Assembly (NCBI RefSeq): GCF_002220365.1
Contig: NZ_MTHB01000256.1
Location: 62,001 to 126,000 of the forward strand
Direction of reading: 5' to 3'
Length of the DNA: 64,000 nt
Origin: Caballeronia sordidicola
GTDB lineage: Bacteria > Pseudomonadota > Gammaproteobacteria > Burkholderiales > Burkholderiaceae
Positions 8,817 through 16,973 of this stretch are shown here, piece after piece. A program made the position numbers and the translations under genes. The first letter of the stretch is position 1, and each line of letters starts with the position of its first letter. The notes beneath the pieces are model-generated. The model did no database searches and had not been told where the DNA came from. It worked only from the letters and a program-made list of their open reading frames with translations.

Positions 8817-8894
8817 TGTGGTTGATCTCGCAGCACATGTTCAACAGCCTGCGCCGGGTTGGTCTGCGGCCCGGCGCGCCAGCGTGGGAAATGC

Positions 8895-9002
8895 TCAGTA
8901 CACGACGACCGCCGGCCGATAATAAGCCGGCCGGGCTGGATAAACGACGCACGCAGAAAGCGCTGCGGCCGCAAATGCAATGGCGACTAGAGTTTTAAGC
9001 AT
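8895..9002 (-). CDS. Very small lipoprotein (35 residues)
   Basis: A short frame beginning MLKTLVAIAFAAAALSAC with a textbook lipoprotein signal (lipobox LSAC), then a 17-residue mature part rich in Tyr, Pro and Val (VYPARPAYYRPAVVVY). The longer 92-codon frame was rejected because the signal peptide must be at the N-terminus. The start has only a weak ribosome site. Similar entericidin- or BcpO-like mini-lipoproteins are common in Burkholderia. It could be a degraded relative of the neighbouring repeat proteins; the mature CVVYPARP resembles CVVEPARP of the lipoprotein at 4398-4598. Confidence 0.55.
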   Translation of the reverse strand: MLKTLVAIAFAAAALSACVVYPARPAYYRPAVVVY

Positions 9003-9061
9003 GAGTGTCTGTCTTTGCCCGGGAGGTGACGAAGCGACGGTGAGCGTAGGTGGGCGCTGAT

Positions 9062-9394
9062 TCAGCGTGCCCAGTGACCTTCGATCCAGCGCCAGTTCGG
9101 TCCGCGTTGCACCCAGTGCCCCGGCACCCAATGTGCGCCGACCCGTACCGGCCGCCAGTGGCCCGGCACCCATTCATAGCCGCGGCCAGCCCAGCGCCAG
9201 TGGCCGCTGTCCCACACATAACCGGGACGTCCTGAGGGAATGACTTCCGTGCGCATCGGCGGCGGTGCCGACGGGGCGATGATCACCTCTTGCGCGAATG
9301 CCGGCACGCTGGTCAGCGCGGCGAGCGCGGTAACGACGGCCAAAACGGCCTTTACCGCGAACGTGGGCGAAGCCCGTTTTCCTGGTGCTTTCAT
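9062..9394 (-). CDS. YXWXXGHW-repeat secreted protein
   Basis: A 110-residue exported protein with a Sec signal (about residues 1-34, cleavage after VPAFA) and a mature domain of four W-x-x-GHW-type repeats (YVWDSGHWRW, YEWVPGHWRP, HWVPGHWVQ and WRWIEGHWAR). Family members are common in Burkholderiales, lie in the envelope and have no known function. An AGGAAA ribosome site precedes the ATG. The gene is on the same strand as the ECF block but upstream of it, with the 35-residue lipoprotein between. Confidence 0.8.
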   Translation of the reverse strand: MKAPGKRASPTFAVKAVLAVVTALAALTSVPAFAQEVIIAPSAPPPMRTEVIPSGRPGYVWDSGHWRWAGRGYEWVPGHWRPVRVGAHWVPGHWVQRGPNWRWIEGHWAR

Positions 9395-9508
9395 AACGGT
9401 TTCCTGGAGGTAGAAAAGACGCTCGATGCAAGTGCTGTCGAGTGCTTAAACGCGGGCTCACCGGAAATCCGTCGCACGATTTTGATTTTTTCAAGCGTGC
9501 TGAAAACA

Positions 9509-9563
9509 GGGCGAGATGTCGCGATGCGCTCGCCCGTATAAAAGCGGCTAAGCGCGCCGCTTT
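9509..9563. other. Intergenic region with two adjacent perfect hairpins
   Basis: The 505-base gap between the repeat protein (minus strand) and fliD (plus strand) has no convincing gene. It contains two back-to-back perfect stems: GGGCGAG/CTCGCCC (9509-9515 with 9529-9535) and AAAGCGGC/GCCGCTTT (9541-9548 with 9556-9563). Downstream at about 9600-9700 the DNA is AT-rich and promoter-like (TAATATATTGGTAATTAAT). The hairpins may be a terminator or part of a leader RNA; neither is followed by a long T-run. Confidence 0.35.
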
Positions 9564-9899
9564 CCCTTATTCATCGCTGATTCGACACGTCCCCAAGTCA
9601 TGGACGTATCGAATCATCCGACAAATAGATGAAAACTTTCCTAAAGTATTTTGTCGGCTTGCCGTAATATATTGGTAATTAATCGTAACATTGCGTAACA
9701 CGCGCTGCCGCTCAGTTGCACGTCGACGCAACACGCAAATGAGCGATTGAGCGCTCCGGATTAACGCAACCACTCAAAGCCTTTTGGCAATGACTTGAAC
9801 GGCTATTTTCCCGGCTTGTGTCACGAAAGTGTCATCTCGTATGAAGGGGAGATGCTGATCAGCCCAACCCAGGGATAACCCAAGGGAGTTCCAGTTTCC

Positions 9900-11402
9900 A
9901 TGTCTGACGCAATCAAGTCCGCGGGACAATCTCTAATCAACGGCTCAACCGGCAAGAATACCGACGTCCCCGCGCTCGTCGCGGCTATCGTCAATGCCCG
10001 GGTTGCCGGATTAAACGCGGCTAACGCGGCAAAACAGAAAACCAGCACCTCGCAACTGACCGCTGTCGGTTCGTTGAAATCGGTCATGTCGTTGCTGCAA
10101 AGCTCGCTGGCGTCGCTGTCGGATGGCACCGCGCTGTCCGCCGTCACCGCTAAAGCCGACGGCAAGGGCTTGACGGCCACCGCCGGCAAGGGCGCCACGT
10201 CCGGCAGTTATGCGATCCAGGTCACCAACATCGCGACATCGCAAAGTATCACCTCGGTTGGGTTCGGCGCCAAGGAAACGCTGGGGGAGGGCACGCTGAA
10301 ACTCTCGGTGGGCGGCTCGGACGTTTCGATCAAGATCGATTCGTCGAATAACACGCTGAGCGGCATTGCAGCCGCAATCAATGCCGCCTCGGGCAATCCC
10401 GGCGTGAGCGCAACAGTGATCACCGGCACGGACGGCGCGCATCTCGTGCTGCACTCGTCTACCACGGGCGTGGCAAACGGTATCTCGGTGGAGGTCACGC
10501 CGACCGGCTCGGGCGACAACACCGGGTTATCGAAGCTCAACGTCAGCTCGTCCACCTCCACCGTCGACCCGTCTGACCCGACCAAGACCGTGGCGCCGTA
10601 CACGACTATCGGGACATCGGCGAACTGGAAACAAACCGCCGCTGGCAAGGACGCGTTGCTGATGGTGGCCGGCACGGAGGTCAGCAGCCCGAGCAACAGC
10701 GTGACATCGGCCATTGCGGGACTGTCGATCAACCTGACCTCTGAGTCCGTGGGCACGACGCAGACGCTGAGCGTCACTACCGACACGACTGTCCAGCAGA
10801 CGTCGATCAAGGCCTTCGTCACGGCCTATAACAACTTCGTCAACATGGCGGCGTCGCTGACTTCTTTCGACAAGTCGCAACCGAAGGGCTCGCAGGGCGG
10901 TCCGTTGCTCGGCGACTCGATGATGAACACGGTCAGGAATGCGCTTGCAACCGTGATCAGCAAGGGCGTCCCGACTGCGTCGGACGGGACCAAGGCAATG
11001 ACGAACCTCGGGACGATCGGTATCACGCTGCAAGAGGGCGGCACATTGAAGATCGACGAGACCGCGCTGAACGCGGCGCTGGCCAACAAGCCCGGCACGG
11101 TCAACGCGTTGTTCAATTCGAGTTCCGGCCTCGGTGCGGAGATGAACAAAACGCTCAAGACCTTTCTCAAGAAAGATGGCCTGCTCGATACCCGGACGAC
11201 GTCGCTCAACAAGGACCTCGACAACATCAAGGTCCAGGGCACGAAGCTGGATGCATTCGCCACACAACTGACGAACGGCTACAACGCGCAGTTCACTGCG
11301 CTCAATACGCTGATGGCGCACATGAGCAGCAATGCGAGCTACCTGACCGCGTTGTTCGGCGGGGCCAACAGTGCGGGCGCACTGGCCGGAAACAAGGGTT
11401 GA
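9900..11402 (+). CDS. fliD: Flagellar filament-capping protein FliD (hook-associated protein 2)
   Basis: A 500-residue FliD, which caps the growing flagellar filament and folds flagellin subunits. The N-terminal FliD_N part (about residues 20-130) is Ala/Ser/Thr-rich with GSYAIQVTNIATSQ. The middle has FliD repeats (TLSGIAAAINAASGNPGV and LVLHSSTTG). FliD_C spans about residues 260-480 (FVTAYNNFVNMAASLTSFDK, PLLGDSMMNTVRNAL, LGTIGITLQEGGTLKID), with a C-terminal coiled coil. A GGGAG site lies about 12 bases before the ATG, a somewhat long spacing. No fliC, fliS or fliT is adjacent, so this copy stands outside a flagellar operon; a second fliD elsewhere in the genome is possible. Confidence 0.9.
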   Translation: MSDAIKSAGQSLINGSTGKNTDVPALVAAIVNARVAGLNAANAAKQKTSTSQLTAVGSLKSVMSLLQSSLASLSDGTALSAVTAKADGKGLTATAGKGATSGSYAIQVTNIATSQSITSVGFGAKETLGEGTLKLSVGGSDVSIKIDSSNNTLSGIAAAINAASGNPGVSATVITGTDGAHLVLHSSTTGVANGISVEVTPTGSGDNTGLSKLNVSSSTSTVDPSDPTKTVAPYTTIGTSANWKQTAAGKDALLMVAGTEVSSPSNSVTSAIAGLSINLTSESVGTTQTLSVTTDTTVQQTSIKAFVTAYNNFVNMAASLTSFDKSQPKGSQGGPLLGDSMMNTVRNALATVISKGVPTASDGTKAMTNLGTIGITLQEGGTLKIDETALNAALANKPGTVNALFNSSSGLGAEMNKTLKTFLKKDGLLDTRTTSLNKDLDNIKVQGTKLDAFATQLTNGYNAQFTALNTLMAHMSSNASYLTALFGGANSAGALAGNKG

Positions 11403-11437
11403 TCAGGAACGCGCCGCGCGACGAATGACGGTAAAAA

Positions 11438-11472
11438 CGAACCGGGGCGTCCTGTCAGGACGCCCCGGTTCG
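11438..11472. terminator. Perfect 17-bp palindrome, bidirectional terminator
   Basis: The arm CGAACCGGGGCGTCCTG (11438-11454) is exactly complementary to 11456-11472, with one central T. An A-run (TAAAAA) just left of it gives a U-tract for minus-strand transcripts, while the plus side has no T-run. It lies 35 bases after the fliD stop, between convergent reading frames. Confidence 0.8.
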
Positions 11473-11527
11473 TTGCGCGACGAAGAAAACGCGTGTGCTT
11501 CGTTACTTTGCTGCTTACTTGCGCTGC

Positions 11528-12016
11528 TTACTTTAAATCCCAGCGGATCTGCTCGACGATCCCAATGCCGCGCGAAGTCCGCACGCATTCGCTGACAGAG
11601 TCGATAAACGGCAACTGCTCGAAGCCGATCTCTTCGCGCAGGCGGCGGTTATAGAACTGGTAGTCCAGGTTGGCGAACCCGGCATGGATACCCCGCACAT
11701 GTTCGATCAGCCGCGCCGCGCCCGAGTTTTTACGCGCGACTACATCGCACGCGATCCTGCGGAAATGGCGCGGTGCGCGGATCGAGTAGCGTTTCCCCGA
11801 TATACCCGTGGCCTCATCTATTGCGCCGATGATCTGGCCAATGGCCGGCGCTTGCGATCCGGCCGAGACGTGGTAGGTGTCGAACGCCAGCTTCGGCTTG
11901 AGGGCGAACAAGACGTGCGCGCGGGTGCAATCGTCGACCGAGACCACATCGAGCCGGTCATCGCTTTTGCGCTGAAGCTTTACCGGCAGCGGAAGGTACT
12001 TCAGGTGGCGCGACGG
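11528..12016 (-). pseudogene. Remnant of an NAD-dependent epimerase/dehydratase (SDR), C-terminal part only
   Basis: The minus-strand frame reads (L)PVKLQRKSDDRLDVVSVDDC, then TRAHVLFALKPKLAFDTYHV and SAGSQAPAIGQIIGAI, ending IRWDLK. The pattern RLDVVSVDDCTRAHVLFAL followed by YHVSAG matches the C-terminal substrate-binding part of extended SDR epimerases or reductases (usually RVDxVPVDxV...YHL). An in-frame TAG at 12017-12019 precedes it and no Rossmann GxxGxxG is present on either side. The first possible start in frame is a GTG at 11947, giving 139 residues. It is best read as a 5'-truncated relic, though a short expressed protein cannot be excluded. Confidence 0.6.
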
Positions 12017-12099
12017 CTATCCGGGACAATAGAAGGCCGGTGACCAATCCCCTAGTCTGATGGTCTATGCTATGTCCAGCAAAACACCATTCGATCATC

Positions 12100-13197
12100 A
12101 TGAAGATGCCGAAATTTGTCAGAGCAGTCGTTGCACTCCTCGTCCCCCTCTTCCTCCTCGCAGCCGGAACGACATTCGCCGGACCTGTCGGCGAGATGCA
12201 TCGCGTGACGGCTGATCCAACCGCAAGCCTGCGTGACGCCCAGCACCGCACGGAGCTTCGGATCACAGTGTGGTACCCAGCCGCAGCCGATGCTGCCGAA
12301 CGTGAGATCACCGTTGGCGCTCCCGGCGCGGCGATCTTCAGAGTAGGATCCGTGGCTCCCGACGCAGCATTCGCCTCCGATACCGAGCGTCACCCCGTGA
12401 TCCTTTTCTCTCATGGCTACGGGGGCACGGCCCGGCTCATGGGCTGGTTCGGAATTGCGCTGGCGCGCGACGGTTATATCGTGGTCTCGGTCGATCATCC
12501 CGGCAACAACGGCTTGGACACCATGACGCCCGCGGGCGCAGCGCTGTGGTGGGACCGCGCGGAGGATCTGCGTCTCGCGCTGCAGACGGTGGCCGAGGAC
12601 CCCGTTATCGGTCCGCATATGGACTTGTCGCGGGTCGGCGCCGCAGGTTTTTCAGCCGGCGGTTTCACTGCGCTCGTGGCGGCTGGCGCCCGGGTTGATC
12701 GCGCGCATTTCGCCCGGTTTTGCGATGCGAATCCCGACGATGGTGTCTGCCGTGCGCAACCGGAATCCAACTTCACGGCGCAGGATTATGCGCAGCTGTT
12801 CAAGCGTCCTGAGATCCAGGCGGAACTGTCGCGTGCAGCCGATGACCACAGCATCAAGCAAGTGCGCGCTGCGTTCGTGATGGCGCCGGCGCTGGTGCAG
12901 GCCCTGCAACCCGCAAGCCTTGAACACTTGCCCAAACCGGTCGAGATCATGCTGGGCGATCTCGACACAACCGCGCCTCCCGCAACGAACGGCCTTGTCG
13001 CAATCCGAATGATCCCGAACGCTTCGCTTACAGAGCTTTCGGGTGTTGGCCACCGCGATTTTCTGTCGACCTGTACCAAGCTCGGACTAGCCAAGGTTCC
13101 GATCTGCAAAACGCGCGTTCCGCAAGACGATACTCATGCGCAGGCGATCAAGGCGGCTGAAGTTTTCTTCGATCGGCAGCTAGGCGTGTCGCGTTGA
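12100..13197 (+). CDS. Secreted alpha/beta hydrolase (dienelactone-hydrolase / PAF-acetylhydrolase-like)
   Basis: A 365-residue exported hydrolase. I chose the ATG at 12100, so that MKMPKFVRAVVALLVPLFLL forms a signal peptide cut after TTFA. Fold landmarks are VWYPAA, the oxyanion strand VILFSHGYGG, the nucleophile elbow GFSAGG (Ser in GxSxG), the acid in MLGDLDTTAPP and the catalytic His in GVGHRDF. The combination resembles predicted dienelactone hydrolases (COG4188) and bacterial PAF-acetylhydrolase-like esterases. Two Cys pairs in the C-terminal half could form disulfides, fitting a periplasmic location. It stands alone between convergent genes. The substrate is unknown. Confidence 0.8.
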   Translation: MKMPKFVRAVVALLVPLFLLAAGTTFAGPVGEMHRVTADPTASLRDAQHRTELRITVWYPAAADAAEREITVGAPGAAIFRVGSVAPDAAFASDTERHPVILFSHGYGGTARLMGWFGIALARDGYIVVSVDHPGNNGLDTMTPAGAALWWDRAEDLRLALQTVAEDPVIGPHMDLSRVGAAGFSAGGFTALVAAGARVDRAHFARFCDANPDDGVCRAQPESNFTAQDYAQLFKRPEIQAELSRAADDHSIKQVRAAFVMAPALVQALQPASLEHLPKPVEIMLGDLDTTAPPATNGLVAIRMIPNASLTELSGVGHRDFLSTCTKLGLAKVPICKTRVPQDDTHAQAIKAAEVFFDRQLGVSR

Positions 13198-13219
13198 TCG
13201 GACGCATTGATCGGACGCA
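13194..13219 (+). repeat. 13-bp tandem repeat, two copies
   Basis: The unit TTGATCGGACGCA occurs twice head to tail and overlaps the stop codon of the hydrolase gene; a partial third copy (TTGAGCG) follows. It is probably a slippage duplication and does not alter a coding frame. Confidence 0.75.
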
Positions 13220-13272
13220 TTGAGCGAGCTTCTCGCGGCCACGAGCTAGCCGGTTTGCAGTGGTGGATGAAG

Positions 13273-14085
13273 TCATTGCTCGTGACCATTTTGCCGGTCC
13301 GCAAAATAGCGGGCGGGCGGCTTGCCCAATGCCTTCTTGAACATGGTGATGAACGCGGTGACCGACTCGTAGCCGAGATCTTCCGCCACCTGCTGAACCC
13401 GCGCGCCGGCTGAAAGGCGTTGCAACGCAATGACGATATGCAACTGCTGCCGCCAGCGGCCGAAGGTCATGCCGGTCTCGTTCTTGACCAGACGCGCCAG
13501 GGTACGTTCGCTCATGGCGACCCTTTGGCCCCACTCGGCGAGGGTGCTTCGATCCGCTGGGTCATTCGTCAGCGCGTCGGCAATCTGTCGCAGTCGCGCA
13601 TGGGCGGATATCGGCAAATGGAGGTTCTCCATGGGCATCTGCGCGAGTTGGTCCAGCAAGACTGCTGCCAGGCGCCCCGTCGGGCCGTCGACGTCGTAGA
13701 GGTGCGCAAGAGCCGCCAGGTGCTCGATCAACTCGCGCACGAGCGGCGTGATGGCCAGCGTGCAACATTGGTCCGGCAAGCTCGCGGCGTCTGTTTCCAC
13801 AAACAGGAAACAGACGCGCCCATTCGCCGTGACGCGGTTGCTATGCAGCATGCCACCCGGAATCCATACCGCGCACTGAGGCGGCACCATCCATAGCCCG
13901 TCGGGCACTGCACACGTGACGCCGCCATGCAGGGCAAGAACGAGCTGGCCTTTGCGATGCCGATGCATCGGCAACTCGATGTCGTTCTCACGAACATCGA
14001 CACGCAAGGCAACGGCTGGCCGATGCAGCGCATCCGGATCGAAGTCCGCCAGCGAATCTTCCAACGAGGGCACGGAGGACGACAT
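13273..14085 (-). CDS. AraC-family transcriptional regulator
   Basis: A 270-residue regulator. The N-terminal cupin-type AraC_binding domain carries IELPMHRHRKGQLVLALHG and VPPQCAVWIPGGMLHS. The C-terminal HTH_18 pair is at about residues 165-260 (MSERTLARLVKNETGMTFGRW and RVQQVAEDLGYESVTAFITM, then FKKALGKPPARYF). The ATG at 14085 gives the normal N-terminus; an in-frame start 49 codons upstream is unlikely, and the chosen start lacks a clear ribosome site. It is divergent from the MFS gene at 14231 across about 145 bases, so it most likely controls that transporter, as is common for AraC/CynX-type MFS pairs. Confidence 0.88.
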   Translation of the reverse strand: MSSSVPSLEDSLADFDPDALHRPAVALRVDVRENDIELPMHRHRKGQLVLALHGGVTCAVPDGLWMVPPQCAVWIPGGMLHSNRVTANGRVCFLFVETDAASLPDQCCTLAITPLVRELIEHLAALAHLYDVDGPTGRLAAVLLDQLAQMPMENLHLPISAHARLRQIADALTNDPADRSTLAEWGQRVAMSERTLARLVKNETGMTFGRWRQQLHIVIALQRLSAGARVQQVAEDLGYESVTAFITMFKKALGKPPARYFADRQNGHEQ

Positions 14086-14230
14086 AGGAGAAGCAATGAG
14101 AGAGGAGAGGCCCTTGGCAGAGGCAAACAGACGTTTGACAGGATTTAGCGATATTTTGTCATTATCGCGGAATTCTTGTCGATGATGAATGCGTACGCTG
14201 GGGTCTTGTCGTCTATCGTCGAGAGTCCTC

Positions 14231-15448
14231 ATGCAACATCAATCAACTGTAGCCAGCGGTGCTTCACGACCGGTATGGCTCATCGCAGGCATCCTGCTGT
14301 TCGCGACCAACCTGCGCGCGCCGATCACCGGCGTCGCACCGCTGCTGGACATGATCCAGAACAGCCTGGGTCTTGGCACGACCGCTGCCGGGATGCTCAT
14401 CACATTACCCTTGCTGGCGTTCGCTGTCGTCTCGCCTTTTGCTGCGCTTTTAGCGAGGGAATATGGCCTGGAGCGTTCGCTGTTCATCGCTTTGGTGCTG
14501 ATCGGAATGGGTATCGTCATACGCTCGACGGGTCCGGTCTGGAGTCTTTATCTTGGGACCTGGATCATCGGCAGCGGCATCGCGATCGGCAACGTATTGC
14601 TCCCCAGCCTGCTCAAGCGGGATTTCCCTGAAAAGGTCGCCACGCTTACCGCTGTCTATGCGCTGACGATGGGCTGCGTGGCAGCAATCAGTTCGGCTAT
14701 TGCATTCCCTCTTGCGCATTTTTCCGGCTTGGGATGGCGGCTTGGCATTGCGATGTTCGTCATCCTGCCGCTTGTCAGTGCCCTCATATGGTTGCCGCAA
14801 CTCGGCAATCGCACCGCGCCGGCGCAGGGGACAGCCGCGCCGCCGCATGGTGGCCGCGTGTGGCGTTCGGCCCTTGCCTGGCAGGTGACGCTGTTTCTTG
14901 GGCTCAACTCTTTTGTCTACTACGTCACGGTGAGCTGGCTTCCGACGATCCTGCGCGATGCCGGTTATTCGCCGGAACATGCCGGTTCGCTGCATGGCGC
15001 GTTGCAACTTGCCACAGCCGTTCCCGCGCTGGTGCTCATGCCGGTGATGCGTCACTTGAAAGACCAGCGACTGGCGGCGTTCAGTTCTTCGATCATTACC
15101 ATGATCGGGTTGCTAGGTCTGTTGCTTGCGCCTGAGTGGGCAACGATCTGGACCGTGATGGTGGGCCTCGGGACGGGCGCGGCGATTATCCTTGGACTGG
15201 CATTCGTCAGTTTGCGGGCAAGCAGTGCGCATGAAGCGGCTGCTTTGTCGGGCATGGCTCAATGCGTCGGTTATCTGCTGGCCGCTCTGGGCCCGACGCT
15301 CGTGGGCTGGTTGCATAGCGATTTGGGCGGCTGGGGCGTGCCCTTAAGCCTTTGCGCAGCGCTTTGCTTCGTGATGGCATTGTTTGGTTTGCTCGCGGGG
15401 CGCGCGATTCATATCGTCGGAGCGGTGGCGAGACGCAGGCTCGCTTAG
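14231..15448 (+). CDS. CynX/NimT-type MFS transporter
   Basis: A 405-residue inner-membrane carrier with 12 predicted helices. The N-terminus WLIAGILLFATNLRAPITGV is the CynX/NimT signature (helix 1 with NLRP/NLRA). Helix 4-5 loop LIGMGIVIRSTGPVWSLYLG and the second-half SWLPTILRDAGYSPEHAGSL also fit. The start ATG at 14231 places the first helix normally. The family exports cyanate, 2-nitroimidazole or other small molecules. The divergent AraC regulator is the probable controller. The substrate is not deducible. Confidence 0.87.
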   Translation: MQHQSTVASGASRPVWLIAGILLFATNLRAPITGVAPLLDMIQNSLGLGTTAAGMLITLPLLAFAVVSPFAALLAREYGLERSLFIALVLIGMGIVIRSTGPVWSLYLGTWIIGSGIAIGNVLLPSLLKRDFPEKVATLTAVYALTMGCVAAISSAIAFPLAHFSGLGWRLGIAMFVILPLVSALIWLPQLGNRTAPAQGTAAPPHGGRVWRSALAWQVTLFLGLNSFVYYVTVSWLPTILRDAGYSPEHAGSLHGALQLATAVPALVLMPVMRHLKDQRLAAFSSSIITMIGLLGLLLAPEWATIWTVMVGLGTGAAIILGLAFVSLRASSAHEAAALSGMAQCVGYLLAALGPTLVGWLHSDLGGWGVPLSLCAALCFVMALFGLLAGRAIHIVGAVARRRLA

Positions 15449-15659
15449 CGCGGCAACATTGCGGAGCGACGTTAGCTTTAGCCAAGTACACCGCTAAGAG
15501 CTCCTATGAGTTTTTGCCAGCATGCGCATCGTCGAACTGGCAGCAAGACTTACCCGCATGTGCGGCTCGTATTCACGCTTCTCCAAGGCGCGCGTTCTCG
15601 CTGTGCAAATCGTTAAATGTTGTCAGATCGAGATCTGGTTTATTTCCTTTCGACGCGAA

Positions 15660-15758
15660 TGCGGAGACACTAGCATCACCCTTCCGAGGGTGTGTCCCGC
15701 GACGAAGGTGATCCTCGTCGTGCTTAAGTCCCATCCCGCCTGGGTGGGACTTCTTTTT
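15660..15758 (+). ncRNA. Candidate small RNA with three stem-loops
   Basis: A protein-less 361-base gap between a plus-strand MFS gene and a minus-strand LysR gene holds three hairpins in a row. SL1 is CACCCT-TCCG-AGGGTG (15677-15692). SL2 is a 10-bp stem with one bulge and a TGAT loop (15698-15722). SL3 is the intrinsic terminator at 15726-15758. The compact end-on arrangement, finishing in a strong terminator about 280 bases beyond the nearest stop codon, is what a free-standing sRNA looks like. A TTGTCA element at 15620 is a weak -35 candidate. It could instead be the 3' UTR of the MFS transcript. I do not recognise a named RNA family. Confidence 0.45.
15726..15758 (+). terminator. Rho-independent terminator
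   Basis: The stem AAGTCCCA-T-CCC pairs with GGG-TGGGACTT (one bulged T, GCCT loop), followed directly by CTTTTT. This is strong for plus-strand transcription. It closes either the candidate small RNA or the long 3' end of the MFS transcript. Confidence 0.85.
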
Positions 15759-15809
15759 AACGTGCCGGTCATTCCAGGCGAGCGGGCCCCTGGCGGCCAA
15801 GTGCTTCGA

Positions 15810-16715
15810 CTAGCGACTCGTGAAAGCCTGGCTGCGGCGGAACAGATCACGCGCGATGGAACAGAAGAGAGCCGTGGTTTGCCCTTCATCCTGAAGACGT
15901 CGGCTCATGATGATTGGCGACGTAGGGCCGGGTTCGGGCAGCTGCCGGTAGACGACGCCATGCACCCTTAAACCATCCACGCTCTCGGGTACAAGCGACA
16001 CACCCACTCGCGCAGCCACGAGTCCAAGCGCTGTCTGCAACTCCCGCACTTCGTGCACGGCGGCAGGTTCAAGCGCATGATCGCGCAGCGCCGATAACTG
16101 CTGGTCCGCATAACTCGGGCGCGGTGAGCTTGGATACACAATCAGCGTCTCGCGGGCCATATCCTCCAGCGTCAATTCCACCGATGCGTCCGCTAACGGA
16201 TGGTCTTCCGGCAGCGCGGCAATCATCCGCTCCTCGACGAGTACTTCGCGCGTCAGTTGCACGTCGTCGAAACGCAGTCGTCCAAAGCCGACATCAATTC
16301 GTCCGCCCTTTAATGCGCCGAGTTGTTCCAGCGTAAACATCTCGATCAGCGACAATTCGATCTGCGGAGCGGCCTCGCGAAATGCACGGATCACCTGCGG
16401 CAGCGCCCCGTAAAGAGTAGACGGCACGAAGCCGATCACAATGCGTTCCGCCAATTGCGCGAGCCTGCGTGTGAGCGGCACGAGCTCGTCGCTTTCATCG
16501 ATCAGGCGCTTCGCCTGTGCGTAGAAAACGCGACCCGCTTCGGTCAGGCGCAAAGGCCGCGAGCCGTGTTCGAACAGCGGCAACCCGACGCTTTCTTCGA
16601 TCTGCTGGATCTGGCGGCTAAGCGGCGGCTGCGTCATGTGCAGGCGTCCGGCCGCGCGCGTGATGTTCATTTCTTCGGCTACCGCAATGAAATAGCGGAG
16701 TTGTCGCAGCTCCAT
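15810..16715 (-). CDS. LysR-family transcriptional regulator (CatR/BenM-like)
   Basis: A 301-residue LTTR. The N-terminal winged HTH is MELRQLRYFIAVAEEMNITR, with RLHMTQPPLSRQIQQIEE as the recognition region. The effector domain (about residues 90-295) carries RIVIGFVPSTLYGALPQVI and GRIDVGFGRLRFDDVQL. The FVAV-AEE-NxTRAA...QPPLSRQI pattern and the effector strand resemble CatR/BenM-type regulators of aromatic catabolism. It follows the MFS gene at 16974-18266 on the same strand after 258 bases, so it may regulate that carrier. The target and effector are not known. Length is normal. Confidence 0.9.
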   Translation of the reverse strand: MELRQLRYFIAVAEEMNITRAAGRLHMTQPPLSRQIQQIEESVGLPLFEHGSRPLRLTEAGRVFYAQAKRLIDESDELVPLTRRLAQLAERIVIGFVPSTLYGALPQVIRAFREAAPQIELSLIEMFTLEQLGALKGGRIDVGFGRLRFDDVQLTREVLVEERMIAALPEDHPLADASVELTLEDMARETLIVYPSSPRPSYADQQLSALRDHALEPAAVHEVRELQTALGLVAARVGVSLVPESVDGLRVHGVVYRQLPEPGPTSPIIMSRRLQDEGQTTALFCSIARDLFRRSQAFTSR

Positions 16716-16973
16716 GCAGACCTCAAACAGTTAAAGATCCAGCGGGATTGCCGATACGTCCGAATTTCTCCGAAGCACGGGCGCAGAAGATTGCAATGGA
16801 AGATGCCGGGCACCCGCGTCTCGCAGGCGCGCCGGCCGTGATTGTGGCACGGGCAATGAGCGAATCGGCAAACAAGACGTTTGCCGGCATGGAACAGCTT
16901 CTGGGCGCGCAGCGGATTGGGGATATCGACGCGCCGGGCATTCGCCTACCGAGGTCGCTACCCAAAGCCGCGA

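Noticed and set aside
16723..16965. Possible short gene between the LysR and MFS genes
   Set aside because: Frames on both strands were read; neither has a ribosome site, signal peptide or recognisable motif.
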